In this document: in pieces, positions 1 through 8,836 of the stretch
Layout of the letters: each line of letters starts with the position of its first letter
How positions within the stretch are numbered: position 1 is the stretch's first letter
Made by a program: the position numbers and the translations under genes
Notes under the pieces: model-generated
The model's database searches: none
What the model was told of the DNA's origin: nothing
What the model saw: the letters and a program-made list of their open reading frames with translations, nothing else
NCBI RefSeq assembly: GCF_934754625.1
Contig: NZ_CAKVIU010000002.1
DNA from: Catenibacterium sp900764725
GTDB taxonomy: Bacteria > Bacillota_I > Bacilli_A > Erysipelotrichales > Coprobacillaceae
DNA length: 64,000 nt
Strand: one strand, 5' to 3'

Positions 1-2
1 TG

Positions 3-254
3 ATGACAGAAGTAAGCTCAATGATACAGACAACAAGAGGCGTTGGAACCAGATACATACAAGGTTATCTAGATTTCCTGCTTCTTAAGAAACAGGCTAA
101 GTATACATTCAAGAGAAAGGAAATGGCATCTGAGATTCTAAGAATGATGATGGACACTGAGGCTTTCAGTAATGAAATGGTAAGAGCTACACCTATGCCT
201 ATTTCACTTAAGGAAGCATATTACGAATATCGTTATGGTATATTCGCTGAATAA
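3..254 (+). CDS. Possible C-terminal tail of a transposase (partial)
   Basis: An 83-codon open frame at the window edge; it may continue upstream of the window. The product is basic and helical, with a YIQGYLDFL stretch that vaguely recalls the C-terminal end of IS1595/ISXO2-type transposases, where a conserved helix precedes the stop. No catalytic DDE residues lie in the visible part. It directly precedes a truncated group II intron reverse transcriptase, so a mobile-DNA remnant is plausible from context. The family call is a guess; the frame itself could also be a non-functional leftover. Confidence 0.3.
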   Translation: MTEVSSMIQTTRGVGTRYIQGYLDFLLLKKQAKYTFKRKEMASEILRMMMDTEAFSNEMVRATPMPISLKEAYYEYRYGIFAE

Positions 255-289
255 GATAACCTAAAGCAACAATTTACTTAAAAAGAGCG

Positions 290-976
290 TATTTAGATAA
301 ATTTGACAAGGAATTGGAATATAGAGGATTGCGCTTTGTAAGATATGCAGATGACTGCAATATCTTCGTTAAGAGTGAAATGAGTGCGAATAGAGTAATG
401 AAGTCAGTCACATCATGGCTAGAAAGAAAACTATTTCTTAGAGTCAGCGCTACTAAGACCAAGGTAGTCAGACCACCCGAAAGCAAATTTCTAGGATTCA
501 CCTATCTTCAAAGGAATGGTGAATGGAAATGCAAGCCTTCCAATCAGAGCAAGATGAAACTCTACGATAAATGTAGAAGAGAACTCATAAGAAGGATAGG
601 AATTGCACGCCCTATTGCAGTTACATTCAAGAGAATCAATCAGATTGTAGTGGGATGGATTAACTACTATCGAATAGGCGTGATGAAATATTTCGTTGAC
701 GTCTTTGGTCAATGGCTTCGCCATAAAATCAGAGTTATCATTCTCAAACAATGGAAGAAACCTCGAAGAATCTATATTAATCTGCAGAAACTGAATAAGA
801 AGTTATCTTGTCACTTTACAGATGAAGAAATATTCTCGGTAGCAAACACTAGATTGGGTCTATACAGACAGGCCTGTGGCCATGTAGTAAACTTTCTGCT
901 TAGTCCCAAGATTCTAGCCATAAAGAAAAAGGATAGACCTGGTTTGGTCAATCCCCTTAATTACTATCTAAGTTAG
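290..976 (+). pseudogene. ltrA: 5'-truncated group II intron reverse transcriptase/maturase
   Basis: The frame resembles the C-terminal half of bacterial group II intron-encoded proteins. Recognisable homology begins near 290 (YLDKFDKELEYRG), runs through the reverse transcriptase active-site motif FVRYADDC, and continues into the maturase domain X (FLGFTYLQ, then INQIVVGWINYYR). The normal N-terminal fingers and palm, about 200 residues, are absent, and no ATG with a ribosome binding site precedes the homology; the only in-frame start is a TTG at 314 inside the conserved region. The gene is therefore a remnant with half of the YxDD domain, although its 3' end and the intron RNA domain V behind it are preserved. 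The abrupt junction near 285 with an unrelated open frame points to deletion or recombination between mobile elements. Confidence 0.85.
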
Positions 977-998
977 TCTGAATTATCATGTAAATGTA

Positions 999-1029
999 GC
1001 GCCGTATACGAGACCCGTACGTACGGTGC
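999..1029 (+). ncRNA. Group II intron domain V
   Basis: The sequence folds into the characteristic two-part domain V hairpin. An 8-bp lower stem (999-1006 with 1022-1029, one G-U pair) is followed by a 2-nt bulge (CG at 1020-1021) and a 4-bp upper stem (1007-1010 with 1016-1019) capped by a short loop. It lies 23 nt after the reverse transcriptase stop codon, where the catalytic RNA core of these introns is expected. Domain VI and the exact 3' splice site could not be placed with confidence in the following bases. With the 5' half missing, the intron cannot splice by itself. Confidence 0.75.
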
Positions 1030-1219
1030 AACGGGAGGCACAGAAATAGTGATTAATCTTTGAATTAATACAATTTCTTGTCTACCCTATTAAACAAAAA
1101 ATATTTTATTAACCCCTCATAAAAGGCATTGTAGAACCATAACTCAATACATTTCTTTTTTTAATAGATTACAATAGAACTATAGAAAGAAGATACATCA
1201 AGAAGGGAACATCAATCAT

Positions 1220-2023
1220 ATGAAAGAAAATCAAAATAAAGATAACATATTATTTTATTTCGTATTATTTTGTTTCATTGTTTCAATATTATTAGGGCTT
1301 GTAATACTTATTACAGATTTCATGAAAAGTCCAATACCTAATTATCTAAAGTATGGCTTTAAGACTACAGAAGTCGCAGAATTGTATCAAAAAGAATATG
1401 TACCAGAAATACAAGAATATATTCAAACAACTGATCTTCCTGATGTAACTATTAAGGTAGATCATTGTTCATACACTGAATACAATAAAGCATATGGTGT
1501 ACCTGTATATCAACTAGACTTCTCTTATTCAAGTCATACAGTTGATGATTATTATGAATCAGCTATTGATTCTAAACGTGGTGCAAAAGACTTATTCTAC
1601 AAGATATTAGAAGTAAACGGGAATAAGAATTATTATGAGAATGAATCTAAAATATTTTGGGATGGTGAACCTTTTGAATCAGAAGGAAAAATGGTGTTAT
1701 TCCAAGAAGATGATAGATTTGTGATGAAATTATCTGGTGACAAGCATAATTATGAAATAGAAAATCAACAGTATTATGATAAGCTCACTATTGATGGTGA
1801 ATTAGTATATGAACTAAATAAACCTGGACCAAGCACTTACACTCCATCAAAACCTAAGAAGGAATACAATAGTTATGAATCAAGTGGATCATCTAGTTCC
1901 TATAATGATGGCTACAATTCAGCAATAGATGATGGTGATTATGATCATGATAGATATCGTAATGATCCTTCTTATAGACAAGGTGTAGATGATGGTTTTG
2001 ATGAAACAGATGAAGATTATTAA
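1220..2023 (+). CDS. Membrane-anchored protein of unknown function
   Basis: Residues 9-31 form one strong hydrophobic segment preceded by a short charged N-terminus, which suggests a type II membrane anchor with the bulk of the protein outside. The middle (about 45-195) is a mixed alpha/beta region rich in Tyr, Asp and Glu. The C-terminal 60 residues are a Ser/Tyr-rich linker and a very acidic tail with D-Y-D-H-D and D-D-G-F-D patterns. I recognise no family. It is preceded by a weak GAAGGGA ribosome binding site and sits 12 bp before a DUF6508 gene, with which it probably shares a transcript. The preceding region, 1030-1219, holds no other gene that I can see. Confidence 0.6.
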   Translation: MKENQNKDNILFYFVLFCFIVSILLGLVILITDFMKSPIPNYLKYGFKTTEVAELYQKEYVPEIQEYIQTTDLPDVTIKVDHCSYTEYNKAYGVPVYQLDFSYSSHTVDDYYESAIDSKRGAKDLFYKILEVNGNKNYYENESKIFWDGEPFESEGKMVLFQEDDRFVMKLSGDKHNYEIENQQYYDKLTIDGELVYELNKPGPSTYTPSKPKKEYNSYESSGSSSSYNDGYNSAIDDGDYDHDRYRNDPSYRQGVDDGFDETDEDY

Positions 2024-2035
2024 GGGGTGATTTAT

Positions 2036-2464
2036 ATGTATGAAAGTTTAACTAAATATTTAGATGAGTTCACAGGAACAGAATTTGGTACATGGATTAT
2101 TGACAAGAAAAATGATGGAACACCAGAACATCCACTTGAATTCCCTTTTGTGGACTATTCAAGAGTTGTTGACCAGTTTATCCATGATGTCTATTCTTTT
2201 GTGGATAACCACGAAGAAATGGAATTACATAGTTACATAAAAATCCTAGAAGACAATGGCATCAAATGGAGTTGGGAACCAATGGTTAATGCAGAAATAG
2301 ATAATTTAGATGCTCAATGTATTATTGCCTTGATATTTGGTGCTATTCGTGCAGATAGATTTGGTGAGGGGACTTTACTTGCATTCTTAAAAGATGGTTT
2401 AATTACAAAATGGCTAGAAAGACTAAAAACATTGGATAAAGATAGTAATAATATGAAACTATAG
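2036..2464 (+). CDS. DUF6508 family protein
   Basis: A soluble protein of 142 residues. The motif GTWIIDKKNDGTPEHPLEFP near the N-terminus, the central LDAQCIIALIFGAIRADRF and the C-terminal WLERL match the DUF6508 family as I know it from Firmicutes, at about the usual length. No biochemical role is established for the family. The ATG at 2036 is chosen over the in-frame GTG at 2027 because the latter overlaps the GGGG ribosome binding site. It follows the membrane-anchored protein closely and is probably cotranscribed with it. Confidence 0.7.
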   Translation: MYESLTKYLDEFTGTEFGTWIIDKKNDGTPEHPLEFPFVDYSRVVDQFIHDVYSFVDNHEEMELHSYIKILEDNGIKWSWEPMVNAEIDNLDAQCIIALIFGAIRADRFGEGTLLAFLKDGLITKWLERLKTLDKDSNNMKL

Positions 2465-2564
2465 TTAAACATTCTACAATGATTTCTTTCTCAACCTATT
2501 AATCGATAAACTTATGTAATGATCATCTATAAGTATAAAACAAGACAATTAATTAAAAAAATAC

Positions 2565-2593
2565 TTGAACAAGTACAATGAAAGTGCTATCAT
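2565..2593 (+). promoter_or_regulatory. Sigma-A promoter of the GH20 gene
   Basis: TTGAAC (2565-2570), a 17-nt spacer and TATCAT (2588-2593) give a good housekeeping promoter with an expected start near 2600. The start lies just ahead of the RAT/terminator at 2616. A sequence at 2578-2592 matches the catabolite-responsive element consensus (WTGNAANCGNWNNCW) except for T in place of the core C, so CcpA control over the spacer and -10 box is possible but weakly supported. Confidence 0.7.
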
Positions 2594-2615
2594 TTCACTG
2601 TATGAAAAACGTATA

Positions 2616-2687
2616 GGATTGTTACTATTGAATTAGGCAAGACCAGAGTAAAACTTCTTATTAGAGGGGGTACTTTGGTCTTTTTTT
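2616..2687 (+). promoter_or_regulatory. RAT antiterminator overlapping an intrinsic terminator
   Basis: A 29-nt element at 2616-2644 begins GGATTGTTACT and ends AGGCAAGACC. This is the conserved ribonucleic antiterminator (RAT) layout bound by BglG/SacY/LicT-type proteins. Its last four bases (GACC, 2641-2644) are also the start of a terminator: 2641-2650 pairs with 2671-2680 (10 bp with one G-U) followed by TTTTTTT at 2681-2687. The two structures exclude each other, which is the classic mechanism: a dimeric antiterminator protein stabilises the RAT and lets RNA polymerase reach the hexosaminidase gene at 2724. Such proteins are activated through PTS phosphorylation of their PRD domains. No antiterminator gene is adjacent; the nearest is at 61710. 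Confidence 0.88.
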
Positions 2688-2723
2688 GTTGGTCCTATAT
2701 AAAAAAGGAAAGGAAAACGTATA

Positions 2724-5700
2724 ATGAACAAAAAACAAGGTGTTATTGGATTAGTTGCAACTGTCATGATTGCGAATGCTGCATTTGTTGATGTAAGACC
2801 AGTCTATGCTGCAGAAAACTTAAATCTTGCTAAAGGATGTCAAGTCAATGCAAGTAGTTATGAAGTCAATACAACATCTCCAGACAAAGCAGTAGATGGT
2901 GATATTACAACTCGCTGGGGAACAGCACAGAATAAGGCAGAAAATGAATGGATTGAAATTAATCTAGGAGAAGAAAAGACAGTACGTCAGATTAATATCA
3001 ATTTTGAAAGAACTGATGATGCACAGAATATTCTAGGCTATAAGATTGAATTAGAAGAAAACGGACAATATAAAGAAGTATATAGAAAGACTACTAAGGC
3101 TAAACAGACTGAAATCATTCAGTTAGATAAAGATCATCAGGCGACTAAAGTAAAAGTCACTGTACTTTCTGCAGATGCAGGTACAATCAACTGGAAGAAT
3201 GTAGGTATCAATGAAATTGAAGTATATAGTCAATTAATTGAAGAAGCAGATGCTACACCTAATAAGAACCATATGGCTAACGCTACAATCACTGCATCAA
3301 GTAGTGAAGCTAATACACTTAGTCCAGATAAAGTAAAAGATGGAAGTACAGAAAAAGCCAATCGCTGGGCAAGTGATTATGAAAATCCTACTACTAATAT
3401 CTGGCTTAATACTAAGTTTGCTGGATTGACTCTAGTTAAGGAACTTAAGATTCATTTCTTTGAAAGAGATGTAGCTCCAATGCCATCCAATGTTAAGAGC
3501 TTTGATATCAAATACAAAGATAAAGATGGTAAAGAAAAACTTGCTCAAAGTTTTACTAATAAGACAAAAGGTGATGGATATGATAATGAAGTTGTTATTA
3601 GATTTAAAGAACCTATTGAAGCAAAAGAATTAAAGCTATGTAACTTTGTTGCTGAAGCATCATCTTGGAATAACGTAAGTATTGCAGAAATGGAAGTATA
3701 TTCTAACGAACAGACTAAACAAACTGCCACTCTTAATTCAGTTGTATCTTCTATTGAATCAGTGAATAAGACTATTGATACTGATGCAGATACTTTAGAT
3801 ATGCCAGTCGTACCAGAAGGATTTACTGTAAAGTTGAATGGTGCAGATCTTGAACAGATCATTGGTGCTGATGGAAAGATTGTTCATCCGTTAGTTGATA
3901 AGACAGTTAAGGTATCTTATACAGTGACTGAAACTTCTACAGGTAAAGAAAAGAAGACGGCTGATATTGATTATGTTGTAAAGGGCAGAAATGAAGATCT
4001 AGTAGGTAAAAATAAAAAACCTACTGTTATACCAGAAATCCAGGAATGGCACTCAGATTCAACAGAACAGCTTTCTGTGAATACTTTAAAGACTGTTACT
4101 TATACAAACGATAAGTTAAAAGCTGTTGTAGATGAATTTGTACGTGACTATAAAGACTTTACAGGTATTAACCTTACAGTCAAGAAAGGAACAGCACAGG
4201 CAAATGCCTTCAACTTTGAATTAAAGGCACCAGATACTCTTCTAGGTAATGAAGGATATACAATGGATATCCAGAAAGATCGTATTAATGTATCTTCAGT
4301 ACATACAACAGGTAACATGTATGGTATGCAGACAATCCTTCAGATGTATAAAGAGAATAACGAAGGTTACAACATTGGTCAGATCCGTGACTATCCTCGC
4401 TTTAAGACACGTGGATTCTTATTTGACGTAGCCCGTAAACCAGTCTCTCTAAGCATGATGAAAGAAGTCGCAAGAACAATGCGTTACTATAAGATGAATG
4501 ACTTCCAGGCTCATTTATCTGATAACTATATCTTCTTAGAACAGTATGGTAAAGGTGATCAGGAAAACGAAGCATTTAAAGCCTATGAAGCATTCCGTCT
4601 AGAATCAGGATTATCTAACGATAAAGGTGAAACACCTACTGCAACAGACTATTCTATCTCTAAGAAGGACTTCAGAGAATTCATCCAGGGTGAAAGAGCA
4701 CTTGGTATGAATGTAGTTCCTGAAATTGATGTACCTGCTCATGCTACTTCATTCACTAAAGTATGGCCAGAATTAATGGTTCAGAACAAAGTATCACCAT
4801 TAAATGGAAATAGACCACTTATTGACCATCTTGATGTCTCTAAGAAAGAAACAAAAGATAAGATTAAGGAAATCTTTGATGATTATACAAAAGGTGCTAA
4901 TCCAGTATTTGATGGTGAAACAACTGTACATATTGGTGCAGATGAATTCTTATCAAACTATACAGCATATCGTGGATTCGTTAATGACTTAGTTCCACAC
5001 TTAAAAGAAACTAATACAGTACGTATGTGGGGTGGTTTATCTTGGATCAAAGATAATCCAGTCACTCAGATTAAGAAAGAAGCCATTGATAATGTAGAAA
5101 TGAACCTCTGGTCAGCTGACTGGGCAGATGGTCTTGAAATGTATGATATGGGCTATAAGCTTATTAATACAATTGATGACTTTGGTTACATGGTTCCAAA
5201 TGGAAACAAAGGACGTGCCAATGCCTATGGAGATTTATTAAACGTAAATAGAATCTTCAACCAGTTTGAAGCAAACAAAGTAAGAGTTAAAGGTGGCTCT
5301 TATAAGTATGTTCCATCTGGTGATGATCAGATGTTAGGTGCTGCATTCGCATTATGGAGTGATAACATTGATAAGAGTGCATCAGGTTTAAGTGAATCTG
5401 ATTTATACTGGCGTTTCTTTGATGCATTACCATTCTATGCAGAAAAGACTTGGGCTGCCACTGGTAAAGAAAAAGGTAGTGCAGATGCTCTCGCAAAACT
5501 CGCTCAGGATAAGGGAACAGGACCTAATACAAACCCTTACTACAAAGAAAATAAAAAAGGTGAAAACTATGAAAGCTATGATTTCAATAATGGCTTAAAA
5601 GATAGTTCTGAAAACAAACGTGACCTTAAAGCAGGTAAGAATACTGAAATTAAGGATGATGCGTTAGTATTAAAGGATGGTGTAAGTTATGTTACTTCAC

Positions 5701-7799
5701 CAATCAAAGAATTAGGTAATGGTAATAAGTTATCATTTGATATTAAACTAAACAAACCAGCTAAACCAGGAGATATCTTATTTGAATCAGATGCTGATTA
5801 TGGAACACATGATATCAGAATCATGGAAGATGGTAAGTTAGGTTTCACTAGAGAACTTTATAACTACTACTTTGATTATGAATTACCAGTAGGTAAAACA
5901 GTTAATATCTCTATCACTACAGCTCAGCAGAAGACAAGTTTATATGTGAATGGTGAATATGTATGTGATGCAAAAGGTAAGTTTATTCACAATGATATGG
6001 TGAAGAAAGACAATATCACTCACTCAACATTCGCATTACCACTAGAAAGAATTGGTTCTAAGACAGAAACAGTTTCTGCAGTGATTGATAATGTCGTTGT
6101 ATCTGAAAAAGCACCAGAAGTAGATCTTTATAATAAAGCATCTTGGACTGGTAAAGCTGAATCAGAAACACCAACAGCTCATGGTGGAAACAATGAAGGT
6201 ATTATTGGTATGGCATTTGACAATAAACCTTCTACAATCTGGCATTCAGACTGGTCACAGTCTACAAAGGATAAGGTTCCAACAACATCTGGTGCCCCAG
6301 GTACAGGTAAGGGTGCTGATGGAAGTATTTGGACAGAAATTTCATTTGATAAAGCATATGAAATCAACCAGGTATCATTCACACCACGTCAGGATTCTAA
6401 CAGTGGTCAGGTCACTAAAGCATCACTCTATATCCAGACTGAAAAGAATGGTGAATGGGTAGAAGTTGCGAAAGATCAGACATTTGAAGCAAATAAATCT
6501 GAAAAGACATTTACTTTTGATACACAGAATGTATATGGATTCAAGTTTGTTGCTTCTGAATCTAATGATGGCTGGGTAGCAATCTCTGAATTCAACATTG
6601 CGAATAAAGATATAACTAATAACACTTATACTGTTTATGTAGAAGCAGAAAAAGGTGGTAAAGTAAGTGGTGGTCAGGAAGTTAAAGCAGGTAAATCTGT
6701 AACTATTACTGCAACACCTAATAGAGGTTATGTATTTAAGGGATGGTATCGTCCTAATGGTGATAAAGTATCTGATAAAGCAGAATATACATTCAAGGTA
6801 ACAGGTAATACAGCTTTAATTGCGAAGTTTGAAAAATCTGCAGAAGCAGATGTAAAGATCAAAGATGTTCAGAAGCTAGATGATCTTACTGTTGTGAAAG
6901 GTACAACACTAGATGAATTAAATCTACCAAAGAAAGTAACTATTACTTTAGAAAACAATGAAACAGAAGAAGTAGACGTAGCATGGAATAAAGATGCTTA
7001 TAAGGCTAATGAATGTGGTACATATGTATTAGAAGGTACTCTCACATTACCAGAAGGCGTTGTAAACCCGGATGGCTTGAAAGTAGTTGTAAAAGTAACT
7101 GTAGAAAATAAGAAGTATACAGTTGCAGTAGAAAGTGATCAGAACATGGGTACTGTCTCTGTGGATAAAACAGATGGTATTTATGAAGAAGGTTCAAATG
7201 TGACTGTAACAGCTAAAGCAAATGAAGGTTATGAATTTGTGAACTGGACAGATGAAAATGGAAGAGAAGTAAGTACATCTAACCCATATACATTTGAAGC
7301 AACTACAAACACTACTCTAAAAGCAAACTTCAAGAAGGTAGAAGTTACTCCAGCTAAACCATCATCACAGGATATCCTAGATGACTTACTTGCAGGAAAT
7401 AAAGTACAGACAGTTGTTTCTAAGGGACAGACACAGTATGTACTTCCTGAAGTACCAGAAGGCTATAGTATTACTATTAGTAAGGTAAGTCCTGAAGGTG
7501 TTATCGCATTAGATGGTAAAGTAACAACTCCTAAGAAGGATACAGATGTGATCGTTACTATTACTGTAACTGATGCAGAAGGAAAGACTGCAAGTCATGA
7601 CTTTACTGTAAAAGTGATTGGACTTAATGAAGTAGATAAGGAAACTCCAAAAGATCCTGAAACAGGAAAAGATACACCTAAAGATCCTACTCAGGATAAG
7701 AAACCAGCTAAGACAGGTGATGTAACACCAATTGTAGGCTGGATCTCTATGATGACAGTAGCAGGTGCTATGTTACTTAAGAGAAAGAAAAGATCATAA
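2724..7799 (+). CDS. Surface-anchored GH20 beta-N-acetylhexosaminidase with CBM32-type modules
   Basis: A 1691-residue secreted enzyme predicted to release GlcNAc, GalNAc or lacto-N-biose-type units from host or dietary glycans. Order: signal peptide (1-29, cleavage after VYA); two F5/8 type C (CBM32-like) domains (about 33-170 and 180-330); a GH20 N-terminal alpha/beta domain (about 435-555); the GH20 barrel (about 560-915) with the hallmark HIGADE at 736-741, whose D740-E741 are the catalytic pair; a LamG-like domain (950-1130); a third F5/8C domain (1135-1290); two InlB-B-type repeats flanking a Big_4-like domain (1295-1580); and a C-terminal tail with AKTGD, a hydrophobic segment and KRKKRS. 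The anchor resembles a sortase signal but lacks the LPxTG proline. Expression is probably controlled by the upstream RAT. The exact substrate, including lacto-N-biosidase activity, cannot be told from sequence. Confidence 0.9.
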   Translation: MNKKQGVIGLVATVMIANAAFVDVRPVYAAENLNLAKGCQVNASSYEVNTTSPDKAVDGDITTRWGTAQNKAENEWIEINLGEEKTVRQININFERTDDAQNILGYKIELEENGQYKEVYRKTTKAKQTEIIQLDKDHQATKVKVTVLSADAGTINWKNVGINEIEVYSQLIEEADATPNKNHMANATITASSSEANTLSPDKVKDGSTEKANRWASDYENPTTNIWLNTKFAGLTLVKELKIHFFERDVAPMPSNVKSFDIKYKDKDGKEKLAQSFTNKTKGDGYDNEVVIRFKEPIEAKELKLCNFVAEASSWNNVSIAEMEVYSNEQTKQTATLNSVVSSIESVNKTIDTDADTLDMPVVPEGFTVKLNGADLEQIIGADGKIVHPLVDKTVKVSYTVTETSTGKEKKTADIDYVVKGRNEDLVGKNKKPTVIPEIQEWHSDSTEQLSVNTLKTVTYTNDKLKAVVDEFVRDYKDFTGINLTVKKGTAQANAFNFELKAPDTLLGNEGYTMDIQKDRINVSSVHTTGNMYGMQTILQMYKENNEGYNIGQIRDYPRFKTRGFLFDVARKPVSLSMMKEVARTMRYYKMNDFQAHLSDNYIFLEQYGKGDQENEAFKAYEAFRLESGLSNDKGETPTATDYSISKKDFREFIQGERALGMNVVPEIDVPAHATSFTKVWPELMVQNKVSPLNGNRPLIDHLDVSKKETKDKIKEIFDDYTKGANPVFDGETTVHIGADEFLSNYTAYRGFVNDLVPHLKETNTVRMWGGLSWIKDNPVTQIKKEAIDNVEMNLWSADWADGLEMYDMGYKLINTIDDFGYMVPNGNKGRANAYGDLLNVNRIFNQFEANKVRVKGGSYKYVPSGDDQMLGAAFALWSDNIDKSASGLSESDLYWRFFDALPFYAEKTWAATGKEKGSADALAKLAQDKGTGPNTNPYYKENKKGENYESYDFNNGLKDSSENKRDLKAGKNTEIKDDALVLKDGVSYVTSPIKELGNGNKLSFDIKLNKPAKPGDILFESDADYGTHDIRIMEDGKLGFTRELYNYYFDYELPVGKTVNISITTAQQKTSLYVNGEYVCDAKGKFIHNDMVKKDNITHSTFALPLERIGSKTETVSAVIDNVVVSEKAPEVDLYNKASWTGKAESETPTAHGGNNEGIIGMAFDNKPSTIWHSDWSQSTKDKVPTTSGAPGTGKGADGSIWTEISFDKAYEINQVSFTPRQDSNSGQVTKASLYIQTEKNGEWVEVAKDQTFEANKSEKTFTFDTQNVYGFKFVASESNDGWVAISEFNIANKDITNNTYTVYVEAEKGGKVSGGQEVKAGKSVTITATPNRGYVFKGWYRPNGDKVSDKAEYTFKVTGNTALIAKFEKSAEADVKIKDVQKLDDLTVVKGTTLDELNLPKKVTITLENNETEEVDVAWNKDAYKANECGTYVLEGTLTLPEGVVNPDGLKVVVKVTVENKKYTVAVESDQNMGTVSVDKTDGIYEEGSNVTVTAKANEGYEFVNWTDENGREVSTSNPYTFEATTNTTLKANFKKVEVTPAKPSSQDILDDLLAGNKVQTVVSKGQTQYVLPEVPEGYSITISKVSPEGVIALDGKVTTPKKDTDVIVTITVTDAEGKTASHDFTVKVIGLNEVDKETPKDPETGKDTPKDPTQDKKPAKTGDVTPIVGWISMMTVAGAMLLKRKKRS

Positions 7800-7815
7800 T
7801 ACTTAAATTGGTCTG

Positions 7816-7842
7816 AGAGATAGCGAAAGCTATCTCTTTTTT
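7816..7842 (+). terminator. Intrinsic terminator of the GH20 gene
   Basis: AGAGATAGC, a GAAA tetraloop and GCTATCTCT form a perfect 9-bp stem followed by a T run, 17 bp after the stop codon. Confidence 0.92.
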
Positions 7843-7860
7843 GAGTTTTAAAACAAAGAA

Positions 7861-7888
7861 AAAACCCACGACATAAATCGTGAGTTTT
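7861..7888. terminator. Second hairpin with T/A tracts
   Basis: AAAACCCACGA pairs with TCGTGAGTTTT around a 6-nt loop (one mismatch). A-rich on the left and T-rich on the right, it could terminate in either direction and backs up the preceding terminator. The rest of 7889-8050 shows no gene that I can support. Confidence 0.5.
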
Positions 7889-8064
7889 CTTCCGCACCGA
7901 GTGCCATTTACATATATGATTGTATGCTAGATTTAGTAGAAAATCAATAGAATATTTACGATTATAAAATTATTTTAACGCCTATTATTGGGCATTGTCA
8001 GAATCTGAGTCTAAACATTATTTTAGAAAAAGTAATAAAATGATTATAAAGGATGGTGATTACA

Positions 8065-8793
8065 ATGATTCAACAAGAAAAAGTTAATGAACTTATAGAC
8101 TCATTATATGAACAAGGTAATAGCTCATATAGACAATCGGAAGTAATAGAAAAAACATTGGATTATAAGAATATAGTGATTGTTGATTTTGAAAACTATC
8201 AATGTATTCCAACAGATTTATTACATAAAGAGTATATCTATTACTTATTCTGTGGCCTTCAAAGTACAAAAATAGCACAAGAATATACGAATATGATGGA
8301 AGGGTATGATATCAATATCATAGAGACTAAACATTCAGGAACTAACTTTGTGGATAATAGAATTTCAATGTATATTGGGTATATCTTTGGTAGATACTAT
8401 CCAGAGAAAATTACACTGATATCTAATGATATTGATTATTATGAGATGGTGATAGATTTAATGAAACATGGGTATCCAATCATACTAAGAGAACCGTCAT
8501 TGAGTTGCAAAGAGTTGCGAAAACGACAAACAGATTTCTTGTTAGTTAAACCAATGACTAATCCTGATGCTACTAAAACAGAACCTGTAAGGGCACCAGT
8601 AGATAATGAAGTGAAAAAGCTAATAGAGTTTAATAATGGAAATGATGTAATTGCTGAATCAAGAATAAAATGTTATTTAAGGACAGTAAAGAAACTCAAT
8701 AAAACTGAATTGAAAATAACAATTGATAAAATTGAATCTCAATGTAAATTAGTTGAAACGAAAGGAACAGAAAAGTTTTATAAAATCACATAA
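8065..8793 (+). CDS. NYN/PIN-like domain protein
   Basis: A 242-residue protein. After a helical N-terminus comes a PIN-fold-like core: a hydrophobic strand with the acidic signature VIVDFENYQ (residues about 38-46), a central segment with NFVDNRISMYIGYIFG, and a second strand ending TLISNDIDYYEMV, the usual place of the later conserved acidic residues in NYN ribonucleases. The C-terminal 70 residues look like a winged-helix or small helical module (IESQCKLVETKG). NYN proteins act as metal-dependent RNases, so RNA cleavage is a reasonable inference. ATG 8065 is preferred because GGATGGTGA precedes it at proper spacing. It sits convergent to the WYL regulator and next to a helicase-nuclease pair, so membership in a defence island is plausible. 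Confidence 0.55.
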   Translation: MIQQEKVNELIDSLYEQGNSSYRQSEVIEKTLDYKNIVIVDFENYQCIPTDLLHKEYIYYLFCGLQSTKIAQEYTNMMEGYDINIIETKHSGTNFVDNRISMYIGYIFGRYYPEKITLISNDIDYYEMVIDLMKHGYPIILREPSLSCKELRKRQTDFLLVKPMTNPDATKTEPVRAPVDNEVKKLIEFNNGNDVIAESRIKCYLRTVKKLNKTELKITIDKIESQCKLVETKGTEKFYKIT

Positions 8794-8802
8794 GAGGTCA
8801 AA

Positions 8803-8833
8803 ATAAGAATGCAGGTTGTTCCTGCATTCTTAT
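8803..8833. terminator. Bidirectional terminator between convergent genes
   Basis: A perfect 13-bp stem (8803-8815 with 8821-8833, core AAGAATGCAGG) with a 5-nt loop lies between the stops of the NYN gene (8793) and the WYL gene (8837). Confidence 0.8.
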
Positions 8834-8836
8834 AAA

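Noticed and set aside
491..751. Minus-strand frame opposite the reverse transcriptase.
   Set aside because: Shadow of a coding region with clear YADD and maturase motifs on the other strand.
290..976. Retron or diversity-generating retroelement reverse transcriptase.
   Set aside because: The maturase domain X and the following domain V hairpin identify a group II intron; no template/variable repeats or msr/msd structure were seen.
6181..6462. 93-codon plus-strand frame inside the GH20 gene.
   Set aside because: Out-of-frame shadow of a gene with continuous domain homology.
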